Positions 18,593-29,343 of a stretch of DNA of 64,000 bases are shown here, piece by piece. Where the stretch lies: assembly GCA_963793625.1 (NCBI GenBank), contig CAWCAT010000022.1:1-64000 (forward strand), read 5' to 3'. Every line of letters begins with the position of its first letter. Within the stretch, counting starts at the first letter, position 1. The notes beneath the pieces are model-generated. The model did no database searches, had not been told where the DNA came from, and saw nothing but the letters and a program-made list of their open reading frames with translations. Both the position numbers and the translations under genes were made by a program. This stretch comes from G963668605 sp963793625. Its GTDB lineage: Bacteria; Acidobacteriota; Terriglobia; Bryobacterales; Bryobacteraceae.

Positions 18593-20050
18593 TCAGAGCG
18601 CGGGATTCACGACCTTAGGTGGGCTATCGAGATCCAACTCGATCACGGTGGCGATATTGTCCGGCGCTTTGTCCCCCACGGCGATCGAGGTCTGCCTGTC
18701 GCTGGCCGTTACAATCAAGGGTTTGCCGCCGGCCATCAGCCGCGCTTTCGCAGTAGATCCGGCCGCCAGCGGGACCACAAGCTTGCCGTCTTTGGGCCAG
18801 TCAAAAACGTGCAAGTACAGCCGCGTCTTGCCATTGGCCAGGCGCTTCTGTGTGGAGCGGCCCCAGTCGAGTTTCTCGAACGGACCGGCCGTAGTGGCGT
18901 AGATGGCCTCACCGTTCACCTTCATCCAAGTGCCGATCGCATTCAGTGCCTGGACGCTTTCAGGAGGCACGCTGCCATCACCCTTGGGGCCGATGTTCAA
19001 AAGGTAGTTGCCACCCTTGCTGGCAATGTCGATTAGATTGCGGATCAGCACCTCGTTAGATTTCCATTGCTGGTCGTGCTCGCTGTAGCCCCAAGTCGTG
19101 TTCATCGTCATGCACGTTTCCCAATCCACACCGGGCATGCCGGTGGCTGGGATGTGCTGCTCCGGGGTGATGAAATCGCCGTACTTTGGATCGAGTTGGG
19201 GCGCGATGGCGTTAGTGCCCATGCCGGTGAAGCCGGCCTCGGGGATACGAAACAGCCGGTTGTTCATGATCGTTTTCGGCTGTCTGGATCGCACCTTGCT
19301 CAACAGCTCAAACGCTCGCCAGGCTTCCTCTCCCTGGAAGTCCTGCGAACTGTAATCCCACCACAGGACATCCACCGGGCCGTAGTTGGACACGAGTTCA
19401 TTCACTTCTGCATGCAAGTAATTGACGTATTTTGCGTGTTCCGGCTGACCTTTGGCATAAGGCTGGCCCCTCAGCGGATGAGGAAGTTGCTTAGATCGCG
19501 CATACTCGTACTGGTCGTGATGCCAGTCGATCACCGAGTGGTAGAATCCCACGCGTAAGCCCTCAGCCCGGAGTGCGTCCACGATCTCCTTGACGAGATC
19601 GCGGTTCAGCACAGAGCCTGCGTCGTAGTCGCTGACCTTTGAATCGTGCAGGGCAAAGCCGTCGTGGTGCTTGGTTGTAAACACCACGTAGCGGCAACCC
19701 GCCGCCTTGGCGAGTTGAGCCCATTGGCGGGCAAAACCCGGCTTAGGCTGGAACAGCGGGATTGCGCGCTTCGCATACGTGTCAGTGTCGGCCTTGACAC
19801 GCTGCTGAATCCATTCCATACCGCCCCGGGTGGCCACGGGCTTGCCTTCCCAGGACCCGGCCAGCCCTGAGTACAGGCCCCAATGCACGAACATGCCGAA
19901 TCGTGCCTCGCGCCACCACTGCATACGCGCATCACGCTGCTGACGCGTTTCGGTTGCGGCGGTTTGCGGTGGCGGTTCTGCAGCGGACAATTGGCCGTTA
20001 GCCGACAGCGATGCTAACAACAAGCTGGTAAGAATAAGCCTCGTGGACAT
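18593..20050 (-). CDS. Alpha-L-fucosidase, GH29
   Basis: The 485-residue protein has a Sec signal peptide and a GH29 barrel. Markers are WWREARFGMFVHWGLYS, YVVFTTKHHDGFALHDSKVS, and GPVDVLWWDYSSQDF, in which Asp232 aligns with the catalytic nucleophile of GH29. ITPEQHIPATGMPGVDWETC and NYLLNIGPKGDGSVPPESVQ follow, the latter being the family's substrate-pocket block. The enzyme releases terminal alpha-L-fucose from glycans, here most likely in the periplasm or outside. A GAGGAGA site precedes the ATG by four bases. It is transcribed divergently from the TonB receptor, sharing an intergenic region with operator-like palindromes. Confidence 0.92.
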   Translation of the reverse strand: MSTRLILTSLLLASLSANGQLSAAEPPPQTAATETRQQRDARMQWWREARFGMFVHWGLYSGLAGSWEGKPVATRGGMEWIQQRVKADTDTYAKRAIPLFQPKPGFARQWAQLAKAAGCRYVVFTTKHHDGFALHDSKVSDYDAGSVLNRDLVKEIVDALRAEGLRVGFYHSVIDWHHDQYEYARSKQLPHPLRGQPYAKGQPEHAKYVNYLHAEVNELVSNYGPVDVLWWDYSSQDFQGEEAWRAFELLSKVRSRQPKTIMNNRLFRIPEAGFTGMGTNAIAPQLDPKYGDFITPEQHIPATGMPGVDWETCMTMNTTWGYSEHDQQWKSNEVLIRNLIDIASKGGNYLLNIGPKGDGSVPPESVQALNAIGTWMKVNGEAIYATTAGPFEKLDWGRSTQKRLANGKTRLYLHVFDWPKDGKLVVPLAAGSTAKARLMAGGKPLIVTASDRQTSIAVGDKAPDNIATVIELDLDSPPKVVNPAL

Positions 20051-20163
20051 GATTTCTCCTCGTTGTTAACTCTACCAAAGCTCGCTGTGTGTGCTGGCAT
20101 CCCGGTCAACGTGTAAACTCGACCGGACAGATCACATGTTAACGACAAACCGACGTTTATGGC

Positions 20164-20192
20164 TTGACATAAATGTCACGTTCTGATATTTG
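20164..20192 (+). promoter_or_regulatory. Candidate TonB-receptor promoter with overlapping inverted repeat
   Basis: TTGACA at 20164-20169 is followed after 17 bases by a weak -10 (TATTTG, 20187-20192). The segment 20165-20178 has six-base inverted arms, TGACAT and ATGTCA, around two A residues, and it overlaps the -35, where a repressor could act. Confidence 0.4.
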
Positions 20193-20202
20193 TTTCCTAC
20201 TT

Positions 20203-20210
20203 AAACGTTT
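20203..20210. promoter_or_regulatory. LacI-family-like operator core
   Basis: AAACGTTT is a perfect 8-base palindrome with the central CG typical of LacI/PurR-family operators, flanked by TT and TA. It lies just downstream of the candidate promoter and about 110 bases before the TonB-receptor start. No LacI-family gene is in the window. Confidence 0.35.
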
Positions 20211-20317
20211 TAGGCCGACAGCTTAACAGCGTTAGTAAAACAGGTGGAATTAAATTGCGAGGCATTAAGCGCGGAATAAAGTTCATCACCACCTTCCATG
20301 TGTTGAAAGGAGTTTCC

Positions 20318-23300
20318 ATGTTTACAATCAGAACGGTATTTCTCACAGTTTTCGCCCTGTTTTGTGCAGCTAATGCCTTAGGTCAGGAAACACGTGGTGC
20401 AATTTTCGGCACCGTTTATGATCCCAGCTCTGCTGCTATCGCAGGCGCGAAGGTCACTGTGAAAAACATGGAGACGAACGTTGTATCCGAGTTGGTCTCG
20501 AACGACGCTGGACACTACGAAGCGCCGCTGCTGGTTCCCGGCAACTATCAGGTTTCAGTTGGGACCTCAGGGTTCAAGCAAGCGGTTCGTCAGGGCATCG
20601 TGCTCTCGTCCGGTTCGCGGTTGGAACTCAATTTCAAACTCGAACTGGGCGGCGTCTCCGACGTGGTCACGGTCAGCGCGGAAGCGCCGCTGATCGATAG
20701 CGACACCCTGACTTCGGGCAAAGTAGTCGAAAGCAAAGATCTCATGAACCTGCCTTGGCCAGGCGACAACTCCATGGTCCTGGCAGCGCTCACGGCAGGA
20801 GTTCAGACGACCAACTCCATTTCCGACTACTCCGTCCGGCTGCATAGCGGCGGGCCGGGCACTGGTATCAGCGTCAGCGGCGGAGTGGGGGGGAACGAGT
20901 ATTCGATTGACGGCACGTCGAATAACGCCGGCGGGCGCGGCGCCGGGTTCAATCCTGCGCCTGAACTGATCCAGGCTGTGCGCATGGAGACCTCGGCGTT
21001 CGATGCGTCATCGGGCCGCGGCACGGGAATTGCGATCTCCGTAATGACCCGCTCGGGCACTAACCAATACCATGGCTCGTTGCGCGAGAGTCACCAGCAG
21101 GCCGCCTGGCGCGCGGTAAACTTTTTCACCAAGCAGAACTACTACAACCGGATCGCGGCGGCGAATGCGGCCGGTAACAAGGAATTGGCGGATCAGATTC
21201 GCTCTGGCCCGGCCATCACGCCCGGCCGTGTGAACGAATTCGCCGGGACCTTCGGCGGCGCGGTCGTCATTCCAAAGCTGTTCAACGGCAAAGACAAGCT
21301 CTTTTTTTTTGCCGGATACGCGGGCTTCAGAGTTGGCGAATATCGGCAGTCGTATAACGCGTTCCCAACGGAAGATATGCGCAACGGCGATTTCTCGCGG
21401 CTCCTGAACATCAATTCGACCAACTACCAGGTGTACGATCCCTACAGCACGCAACCGGACCCGGCGCGTGCCGGGCACGTGTTCCGCACGCCGTTCCCTG
21501 GCAATATCGTCCCGGTTTCGCGCATTACCAATCCGATGTACAAGTTTTTCAATAACTACCTGCCGCTACCGAATACGCTCCCCGCCGACCCAGGTTGCAG
21601 CCCAACCAGGACTTTACCGCCTACAGTACGATCTACACCGAACGCTATGACTCGTATGTGAACCGGTACGACTACAACATGAATTCGACCAACCGGTTCT
21701 TCGCACGCTGGAGCTGGAACGAGTGGAAGAACTCCAACCCGGTCTGGCACTACTACTCCCCGCTGCGCCTGTGGGAAGGCGCCGGCCAGTTCCGCCACAA
21801 CGTTGGAATCGGCGCCGACTGGGTTCACAATTTTGGGACGCGTACGCTGCTTGACGTGGCCATCGGCTCGAATTTAAACCGGCAGCAGAACGTCGATCCC
21901 GGCTTTGAGAATACCCCGCCATCGTCAATCGGCTTGCCGTCCTACATGGATATGAAAACCTCCAGCGCGCCGGTACTTCCCACCGTCAACTGGAGCGGCT
22001 GGACGGGTTTTGCACCGCCCATCGCCCTGGAACCAACCGCTACCGTGTCCTCACCGCGAAGGCTGATCTATCACACGTGCGGACACGCCATACGCTGAAG
22101 ACCGGTATCGATGTGCGCGGGCAGTTCGCCACTGCATTCACACCCGGAAACAACGCCGGGACTTTCAACTTTACCAGCACATACACGCAGCGGACCGATG
22201 ACGGCTTCCAATCGGCGGGAACCGGTAACTACGGTGGATCCTGGGCCGCCTTCATGATGGGACTGCCTGGTTCCGCTTCCACGGACGTCAACGCCAGTTC
22301 GGCCTATGCCAACCCGTATGTGGGCACGTATATCCAGGACAACTGGCGCGTGAACAGCCGGCTCTCGTTGAATTTCGGGCTGCGCATCGAGTACGAGTGG
22401 GGCCCAACGGAGCGCTACAACCGCATGATCGGCCAGTTCGATCCCAACGTGCCGTTACCGATCACGGAGGGTGCGCGCGCGGCATACGCAAAGATCGCGC
22501 TGCCGGAGGTATCGCTTTCCGCATTCCCGGTTCTGGGCGGCTCACTGTTCCCGGGAACTGAGGCCAGCAAGGATCGCCGCCTTTGGGATAGCGCGCTGAG
22601 TTTCGGACCGCGCTTTGCGGCCGCCTATCAGCTTACGCCCAAAACCGTGGTACGTTTCGGCACGGGCATGTACTTCGATACGTTGAACGTGCTCGCCGAA
22701 ACCATCAATCAGTTGGGTTACAGCTGGAGCACGAGCACTATCTTTACCAACGATTTCGGGCAGAACTGGCTGGTTGGGAAGCCGGCCTCGGGAATCTCAC
22801 CCCTGACCGATCCCTTCCCTGTGCGCGCGGACGGTACGCGTTTCGACACACCGCCGGGCAGCAAACTCGGTCCAATGGCAACGGTCGGGCGAGGTGCAAC
22901 GTTTGTACCCTTCGACCGGCCGCATCCGCGACTCTACCGCTGGAGGGTGGACGTGCAGCGCCAAATCGGGAACGCGACGGTTCTCAATTTTGGATATTCG
23001 GGGATGTACGCGGACCGCATCGGAATCAACCAGACACTCAACGCCGTGCCGTCCCAATATTGGTCATACGACAACACGCGCAACAACACCGTGGCCAACA
23101 ACTGGAACATCAACCTGGCGAATCCGTTTAATATTTCCAATTTCGCAAACTTGAAGACGTCGGATCCGGCGCTCTACCAATACATCTCGACCAACTCGTT
23201 CTTCACGGGAACGACCATCCGGAAGAGCGTGCTTTTGTCTCCCTTCCCGCAGATGAACGGAGTGACCCAGACTGCTCCGAAGCGCAAATCGAAACAGGAG

Positions 23301-23999
23301 CAGTTCGATTTCACGCTAAACCGCCGGTTCGCAAACGGCTTCAATGTGAACGTCGCCTACACACGCTTGATCGCGTATGCCGCAGACTATTTCCCCAACC
23401 CGTTCGACACCTCGCCGGCCTGGCAGCCGACCAACCAGGGCCGCCCACACCGGTTGGTGTCGAGCGCGATCACCCAGATGCCGTTCGGCCGTGGACGCCG
23501 CTGGCTGAAGAAGGGTATCGGGAACATGCTCGCAGGTGGTTACCAGGTAACCTTCATCCAGGAATACCAGCCCGGCGCGCTGGTCAGTTTCAATTCGACC
23601 AGCTACTACAACGGAAACCTGCACGACATTTGCAGCACGGGGCCCCACACGCTGGGGCAGTGGTTCAACACCGCGAATTTCGTGACCGATCCTACGCTGA
23701 CTTCCACCACCGGGCAGGCGCGGACCTTCCCCAACTTCATCAGCGGCTACGGCGGGTGCCGCGGCGATTCGATGAAACGTGTCAACGGAAGCATCCAGCG
23801 CGACTTCCGGCTGCGCGAGGGAACGACGCTGCAATTGCGCGGCGATTTCTACAACCTCGCTAATCACACGCAATTCAATACGCCGAACACCGGCCCCACC
23901 GCGGCCAATTTCGGACAAGTGACCACCACAGTCAATGGCGGAGGCGGCCAGGCCAGCACCAACCGTGCCCTCAAGGTGCAGGCTAGAATAACGTTCTGA
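20318..23999 (+). CDS. Oar-like TonB-dependent receptor, two frameshifts
   Basis: The ATG at 20318 follows AAAGGAG by five bases. A signal peptide (MFTIRTVFLTVFALFCAANA) leads to a carboxypeptidase-regulatory-like Ig domain (GAIFGTVYDPSSAAIAGAKV), a plug region with EYSIDGTSNN, and a long barrel (PYVGTYIQDNWRVNSRLSLN, NFGLRIEYEWGP). It closes with ALKVQARITF, which has the terminal Phe of outer-membrane proteins. The frame breaks near 21595, after LPADPGC, and again near 22030-22080. Repaired length is about 1,220 residues. These receptors import glycans or other large ligands in Acidobacteriota. Its divergent pairing with the fucosidase suggests an oligosaccharide ligand. Confidence 0.85.
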
Positions 24000-24057
24000 G
24001 GGACTGCTCTCTCGGGCTTGAACAGGTGACGAACTAACCCCGCCTGAGGGCTGATAG

Positions 24058-24582
24058 TATGTCTATCTGTGAGACGTACGTTGGCACGTCAGGTTGGCAT
24101 TACCGTCATTGGCACGGCCTTTTCTAACTCGGTCGTTTCTTCGAGCGTGTAGATCTATTAGGACCAAAGCTTGGCCCTGTAGTCTTTCAGCTTCCGCCAT
24201 TTTGGGACGTTGATGCAGGCAGACTTGAGAGCTTCCTTCACGCGCTTCCCAGGCGGAATCGTTACGCGTTCGAATTCCGCAACCCAACATGGCACACTGA
24301 GGCCATTTACCGTATATTGCGCAAACACAATGCCGCCTTTTGCATCTTCGAAATCGCAGGCTTTGCGTCCGAATTTCACGTTACCGCCGATTTCAGTTAT
24401 GTGCGTTTGACCGACCGGAAGGCGCCTTTCAAGGCAGCTATTCTAAATCGAGCCTGCAAGGTTGGGCCGACCGGATAGATCAGTGGCGAAGGCAACTTAA
24501 GGCCGTTTATATCTATTTCGATAATGACCAGGCGGCATACGCCGTCCAGAATGCGCTCTCGTTAAAGCGCCTGCTCGCCTGA
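24058..24582 (+). pseudogene. DUF72 family gene, internally deleted
   Basis: The start region ICETYVGTSGWHYRHWHGLF is the classic DUF72 N-terminus but is followed at once by stops. Further along, other frames give LLGPKLGPVVFQLPPFWDVD, YAFEFRNPTWHTEAIYRILR and the C-terminal GWADRIDQWRRQLKAVYIYF with FDNDQAAYAVQNAL. About 60 codons between residues 22 and 80 of the usual protein are gone, and at least two frame changes remain, so this is a true pseudogene and not just a sequencing slip. Confidence 0.8.
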
Positions 24583-24600
24583 AGCTACACACTGCATCGG

Positions 24601-25341
24601 CTAACTGGAAGCCCTGCGCGTACTTTCCTGGTCCGCACTCGAGCGAAGCAGTTCCTCCGCATAGAGTGCGCCCGCCGGCGTATCTTCGTGCTTGAAGAAC
24701 AGAAATAGATCTTTGCCGTCCCGCTGCAGTTCGGCAGCTTTTTGAGCGATCTCGCGGCGCTCCTCGCCCGTATAGTCAGGTTTCCGAAGGCGGAAGTAAA
24801 CAAAGTCCAACGTGATGACAGGCGGTGTCTCCAGCTTTCCGGACTCAGCCAGACACAGCGCCGCCCGGTGATCACTCAGGACACGGTACACCGGGTCCGC
24901 GAACCAGGTCTTTTTACGAAACTCGAACGCAAGCCGTAAATCCTCCGGCGCTGCGTCGAGAAAGAGTTTTAGCAGGTCCGGATCGCAGTCTAAATTCGGT
25001 GGCAATTGAAACAAAATCGGACCGAGACGTTTCTGCACGCGTAGCGGATCGATCGCCTTGAAAAACAACTGCGAGAACTCCGAGACAGCCAGCCGGTCGA
25101 AATGACTGATTCGCTGGTGACCCTTCAGGGCGAACTGAAAAGACTCAGGAGTTTCGGCCACCCAGTTTTCAAGCGTCGAGGCCGAGGGCAGCCGGTGGAA
25201 AGTGTAGTTGATCTCGACTGCGTTTAAACGTGAAGCGTAGTACCCGAGAAACTTCTTAGCCGGAAGCTTCTGGGGATAGAAATCAGGCTTCCAGGATGGA
25301 TAGGCAAAGCCCGAGGTTCCGCAGAATAACTGGCCCCTCAT
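24601..25341 (-). CDS. DUF72 family protein
   Basis: The 246-residue product is a complete DUF72 protein with a TIM-barrel-like fold. Blocks in order are LFCGTSGFAYPSWKPDFYP, LNAVEINYTFHRLPSASTLE, FQFALKGHQRISHF, LGPILFQLPPNLDCD, LRLAFEFRKKTWFADPVYRV and YFRLRKPDYTGEERREIAQK. The biochemical role of the family is not established; it is widespread and often near sugar or stress genes. It lies tail to tail with the decayed paralogue at 24058-24582, with only 18 bases between the stops. Confidence 0.85.
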   Translation of the reverse strand: MRGQLFCGTSGFAYPSWKPDFYPQKLPAKKFLGYYASRLNAVEINYTFHRLPSASTLENWVAETPESFQFALKGHQRISHFDRLAVSEFSQLFFKAIDPLRVQKRLGPILFQLPPNLDCDPDLLKLFLDAAPEDLRLAFEFRKKTWFADPVYRVLSDHRAALCLAESGKLETPPVITLDFVYFRLRKPDYTGEERREIAQKAAELQRDGKDLFLFFKHEDTPAGALYAEELLRSSADQESTRRASS

Positions 25342-25439
25342 GAACTTATTCTAATCCGGAATTCTTCGGGCCGCGATGCGACGCCCATTGATGCTGGTGT
25401 AGCTATTGCTCGAACCAAAGGCTCACACTGTTCAACTGG

Positions 25440-25803
25440 CCGGACGACGGTAAGCAAGGTAACTGGCGGTCATACGCAACTCGTCAACAGTGGGCTGATC
25501 CAGGCTCGGCCTTCGCCGATTCCAATAGTGGTGGGCTATCACTCGCTGCAGTTGAGCCTGGAGAAGCGCTTTTCGCACGGGCTGAGCTTCATGGCAAACT
25601 ACACCGGCTCGAAAATGATGGACAACAACCGGGTCAGCGTCGTCAATGAGCGGCACTATCGCGGCATCGCTTCGAACGATCGCGCGCACCTCGGCAATGT
25701 CGCATTCGTGTATGACTTGCCGGCGACGCCGTCCACTTTCGGCGTCATCCAGACAGCCGGCAGCCCGCGCACGATTCAGGCGGCCTTCCGGATCAAGTTC
25801 TGA
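25440..25803 (+). pseudogene. TonB-dependent receptor remnant (C-terminal end, internally deleted)
   Basis: The open frame reads VVGYHSLQLSLEKRFSHGLS, FMANYTGSKMMDNNRVSVVN and then jumps to FGVIQTAGSPRTIQAAFRIK and a final Phe. The first part matches the mid-barrel and the second the extreme C-terminus of Oar-like receptors, so roughly 200 codons between them have been lost. No N-terminal domains, signal peptide or start are present upstream. It is a decayed copy, related to but distinct from the receptor at 20318. Confidence 0.75.
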
Positions 25804-25824
25804 CATTGGCAGGGACATCAGCCT

Positions 25825-27253
25825 CTACTGAGTAATCAGCGTTCCGAAGCGCTTGCCGATGGCCAGCGCCGGATCGAGCGGCACATCGACCGGCACGCAG
25901 TCGGCCGGGATGCTGATCACCGGCTTCGGCGCGATGGACTTGCCCTCGAAGCCCGGCAGCCACTCGCGCTGCGCCTCCAGCATCTCCGCGCACATCTCGC
26001 GGATCTCATCCAGCGTGCAAACCGCGCTCGGTCAGCGGGTCGAGCGCAACGGCCTGCACGATGCGCTCCGGATCGGCGTCAGCGCCGCCTCGGCGGCCAG
26101 TGTCTGCAAGTTGATGTTGCGTCATGCACAGCGCGGCGCATTGCGGCGGCAGCTCGCCGACAACGGTCGGGTGCAGCCCCGTGTCGTCGGCGAACGTCGG
26201 CACCTCGACGCAGCAGCCCTCAGGCAGGTTCGTAATGTAGCCGTCGTTGCGCACGTTGCCCATGAAGCGGAACGGCTTGCCTGTGGCCACCGCCTCCATG
26301 ATGTAGGAGCAATACTCCACGCTGCGCTTCTCGATCGCGTGGATTCGAACTGCAGCGGATCGTGCGTCGCGTATAGTCGGCCACGGTCCTGCACCAGGAG
26401 TAGTAGGCGCCGCGTCTCGCCGCCGAAACTCGGCTCGTCGCAGTACGAGATCGAGCGCCTTCGCGATTCTTGCGGAACCACGGCACATACTCGCTCAGGT
26501 GGCCCGTGCTTTCGGTCATGAAGTAGCCGAAGTGCCGGAACACCTCGCCGCGCACCTTTTCGTTCTTGTAGTACTCCGGCTTCTCGAACAGCTCGCGCAG
26601 GGTGGGATAGAGGTCGCGGCCCTTGTGCTCCAGCGTCAGGAACCAGTCCATGTGGTTGATGCCGCCGCAGGTGTAGTGATCTCCTCTTTCGGCACGCCGC
26701 AGTAGCGGGAGATCAGGTCCAGCGTCGTCTGCACGCCGTGACACAGGCCCACGAACGAGACGTCGGTGGCCTTGCCCAGCGCCAGGCAGTTGGCCGCCAT
26801 CGGGTTGGCGTATTGCAGCATGATGGCGCCGGGCTTGGCCAGCTCCTCCATGTCGCGGGCGATGTCGACGAGCAGCGGAATCGTGCGCAGACCGCGAAAG
26901 ATGCCGCCCGGTCCGAGCGAATCGCGCGATGCACTGATCCACGCCGTACTTGAGCGGGATCTTGTAGTCGATCTCGAAGGCCTCGACGCCGCCCACCTGG
27001 ACCATCACCACGACGAAGTCCGCGTCCCGGATGGCCTCGCGCCGGTCGAGCGTCGCCCACACGCTCCCGGCGAGTCCGTTGTCCGCGAGCATGCGCTTGC
27101 CGAACTCCTCCATCGCGGCGCAGCTTCGGCTCCGACCGCGTCCATCAGGGCGAATTCGCTATCCGCCAGCGCCGGCGTTGCCATGATGTCGCTCATCAGG
27201 GTCTTGCAAAAGACGATACTGCCCGCGCCGATCATCGCGATTTTCTGACTCAT
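25825..27253 (-). pseudogene. GH4 family glycosidase (alpha-galactosidase/alpha-glucosidase type), many frameshifts
   Basis: Minus-strand frames taken in order rebuild one GH4 protein of about 440 residues: KIAMIGAGSIVFCKTLMSDI (NAD-binding start), DADFVVVMVQVGGVEAFEID, KPGAIMLQYANPMAANCLAL, FVGLCHGVQTTLDLI with the metal-binding Cys-His, GGINHMDWFLTLEHKGRDLY, and a C-terminal AIGKRFGTLITQ with a stop at 25825. At least five frame changes are needed. GH4 enzymes hydrolyse glycosides in the cytoplasm through an NAD- and manganese-dependent redox mechanism. The stretch is richer in G and C at third codon positions than its neighbours. It could be an indel-damaged but real gene or a decayed acquired one. 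Confidence 0.75.
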
Positions 27254-28107
27254 TAGAATGTCTCCAATTCTTCAACTTTTTGGACACAGCGATGTCGAGC
27301 AGTTTGTCGTGCTTGATATGCGCGATCGCAAACTGGTTCGCGACGCACTGACCGGAACCTGGCCCGTTTCGCGGTGTGGGGCCCAGGACCGCTTGCTCGT
27401 GAAAATGTACATCAACCATCACCTTTAAATCAGTTAACTCCAGCGCGTGCGCCCGCGAGAAGCTCTCATCAATTGTATGTTGGATAAGCTCGGGCGCGCG
27501 AACAGTTCTGGATTGATGCACCGATGTTGGATTCGCGCCTGGAAGTGGCTCGCGCTGAAGTGCAGTTGGTTGGCACTCAGACGGTGTGGCTCCCCGGGAA
27601 TCGCCATTTACAACCATTTCTCCATAAGTCTCTGTAATAGCGATTGACAGGCGGAGAAAATACGAGTCCCATGCTGTTTATTCTCGAGCAGGTCGGAGCG
27701 TCAATTGGAACTAGGCCTGAATAAGTCCCGCAAACGAGAAAGGCTACCAGCCGACGTCGCGAAGGTTACCGGAGCCCGGTTTTGACTCGCACTGAGTTTA
27801 TGTGGAGGGCAGCTAATAAATAAAACATCAAGTCGGCAACCTAGGGCATCCAGATAGAGCCGAAAAGTCGGAGCGACTTCTGGAAAAAGCAGGAGCTGTC
27901 GTGAAAGCGATCGAGGCGCCCAAGAGATCGGCAAAAGTTGAGCCGCTGCTGTGGAAGGCAGTCGGGCAGATTGCGGTCAGTGAACGCAGCACACGCAAGA
28001 TTAGAGTCGGCATCAGAAGAGCCAACCTCAGGTGGTTGGGCATGGAATGTACTGAGCCGGGAAAGCAAAACGGAGATTCTGGTTAAGGTTACATCAGGAG
28101 ATCAAGA
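27254..28107. other. Stretch without a recognised gene
   Basis: Both strands have short open frames (minus 27159-27617, plus 27901-28086) but I recognise no family in them. The segment 27300-27420 on the minus strand reads ELTDLKVMVDVHFHEQAVLG, which may be debris of a coding sequence. The last 20 bases carry the AGGAG of the next gene. Confidence 0.4.
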
Positions 28108-29343
28108 ATGCACAAACTAATGACTAAAATCGGCGCGTTGGCGCTGGTGTTTTTGGCACTTGGAGGTATTGGAGGGGCGCAGGCGCAGGACACGGTGACC
28201 GCCAGCTACAATGGCTACGCGATCCCGATCATGCCCGACTATTGGGACACGATCGCGGTCGCCTACATCACAGTACCTCGTGCGCTCAAGATGACAAAGG
28301 TGACCATCAAGGTGAATATCTCATATCCCGAGATAGGTGACCTGAACCTCTTCTTATATTCCCCCGACGGCACGAGAACCAAACTCCTCGAACACAACTG
28401 CGGCGACAAGCGAATCATTGACGCGACGTTCGATGACGCCGCATCCTCAATGTACAGTGCCGCCTGCCCGTCCGACGGCCGCGGTTCGTACCGTGCCAAC
28501 GAGCCACTCTCCAACTTTAATTCCTCGGACAGTTCAATCGGCTTGTGGACGCTAGCCGTGGAAAACAACTCTAGCGATTCCCGCGCAGGCTGGCTGAACG
28601 ACGTGACGCTTACCATCACAGGCACTTCTCAAGGGAAACCATACTTCCGCCCCGACCAGGTGCTCAATTCCGCTCATCTTCGCTCGGGCGTCGCTGCGCC
28701 AGGCCAAGTGGCATCTATAATAGGTGCATCAATGGGACCCACGGATCCTGTGATCACTCAATCCGGCGCGTGGCCGACCACGCTCGGCAGCGTGCGAGTA
28801 ACCGTAAATGGCGTGGACGTGCCCATTCGCTACGCCTCGGCGACTCGCGTCGATGTCCAGATGCCTTTCAATCTTGGCCCGACAGCGAACATCCAGGTTA
28901 CCTACGGAGGAAACTCCAGTGACATAGTATCAATCCCTGTCGTGGCCACTTTCCCCGGACTTTTCGCTCAGCAAAGCGGAGGCACAGGGCAGGCGAAGGC
29001 CCTGAATCAGGACGGAACGGCCAACAGTCTCCAGACTCCGGCCAGGCGCGGCTCCTACGTCACTGTTTACGGCATCGGCTTGGGTACTGTCACACCCGCG
29101 GTCACTGCGGGACAGGTCCCACCCATGAGCCCGCTATCGGTGGCCACCAACCCCGTGGCTGCTTCCATTGGCGGCGCCCCCGCTGCGGTCAGTTTCTCCG
29201 GACTGGCGCCCGGGATCACCGGCTTGTACCAGATCAACATCCTGGTGCCGATCGATGCACCCACCGGCAAACAGGATGTCGTGATCTCGAGTGCCGGCAC
29301 CGCCAGCCAGAACGGCCTGAGTATTTATGTTGGGGCGAATTGA
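28108..29343 (+). CDS. Secreted protein with P (proprotein convertase) domain and TIGR03437 C-terminal domain
   Basis: AGGAG at 28096-28100 precedes the ATG. After a signal peptide (IGALALVFLALGGIGGAQAQ), residues 25-170 form a P/Homo-B-like beta domain: TVPRALKMTKVTIKVNISYP, EIGDLNLFLYSPDGTRTKLL and FNSSDSSIGLWTLAVENNSS. The remainder, with RSGVAAPGQVASIIGASMGP, TPARRGSYVTVYGIGLGTVT and GLYQINILVPIDAPTGKQDV, is the TIGR03437 domain typical of Solibacter-type acidobacteria. P domains usually follow a protease domain, but none is present. The protein is likely a surface or secreted adhesin or binding protein. Confidence 0.85.
   Translation: MHKLMTKIGALALVFLALGGIGGAQAQDTVTASYNGYAIPIMPDYWDTIAVAYITVPRALKMTKVTIKVNISYPEIGDLNLFLYSPDGTRTKLLEHNCGDKRIIDATFDDAASSMYSAACPSDGRGSYRANEPLSNFNSSDSSIGLWTLAVENNSSDSRAGWLNDVTLTITGTSQGKPYFRPDQVLNSAHLRSGVAAPGQVASIIGASMGPTDPVITQSGAWPTTLGSVRVTVNGVDVPIRYASATRVDVQMPFNLGPTANIQVTYGGNSSDIVSIPVVATFPGLFAQQSGGTGQAKALNQDGTANSLQTPARRGSYVTVYGIGLGTVTPAVTAGQVPPMSPLSVATNPVAASIGGAPAAVSFSGLAPGITGLYQINILVPIDAPTGKQDVVISSAGTASQNGLSIYVGAN

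Noticed and set aside
24158..24379. Minus-strand 73-codon protein within the DUF72 remnant
   Set aside because: The plus strand over the same bases encodes recognisable DUF72 blocks, so the minus frame is a shadow.
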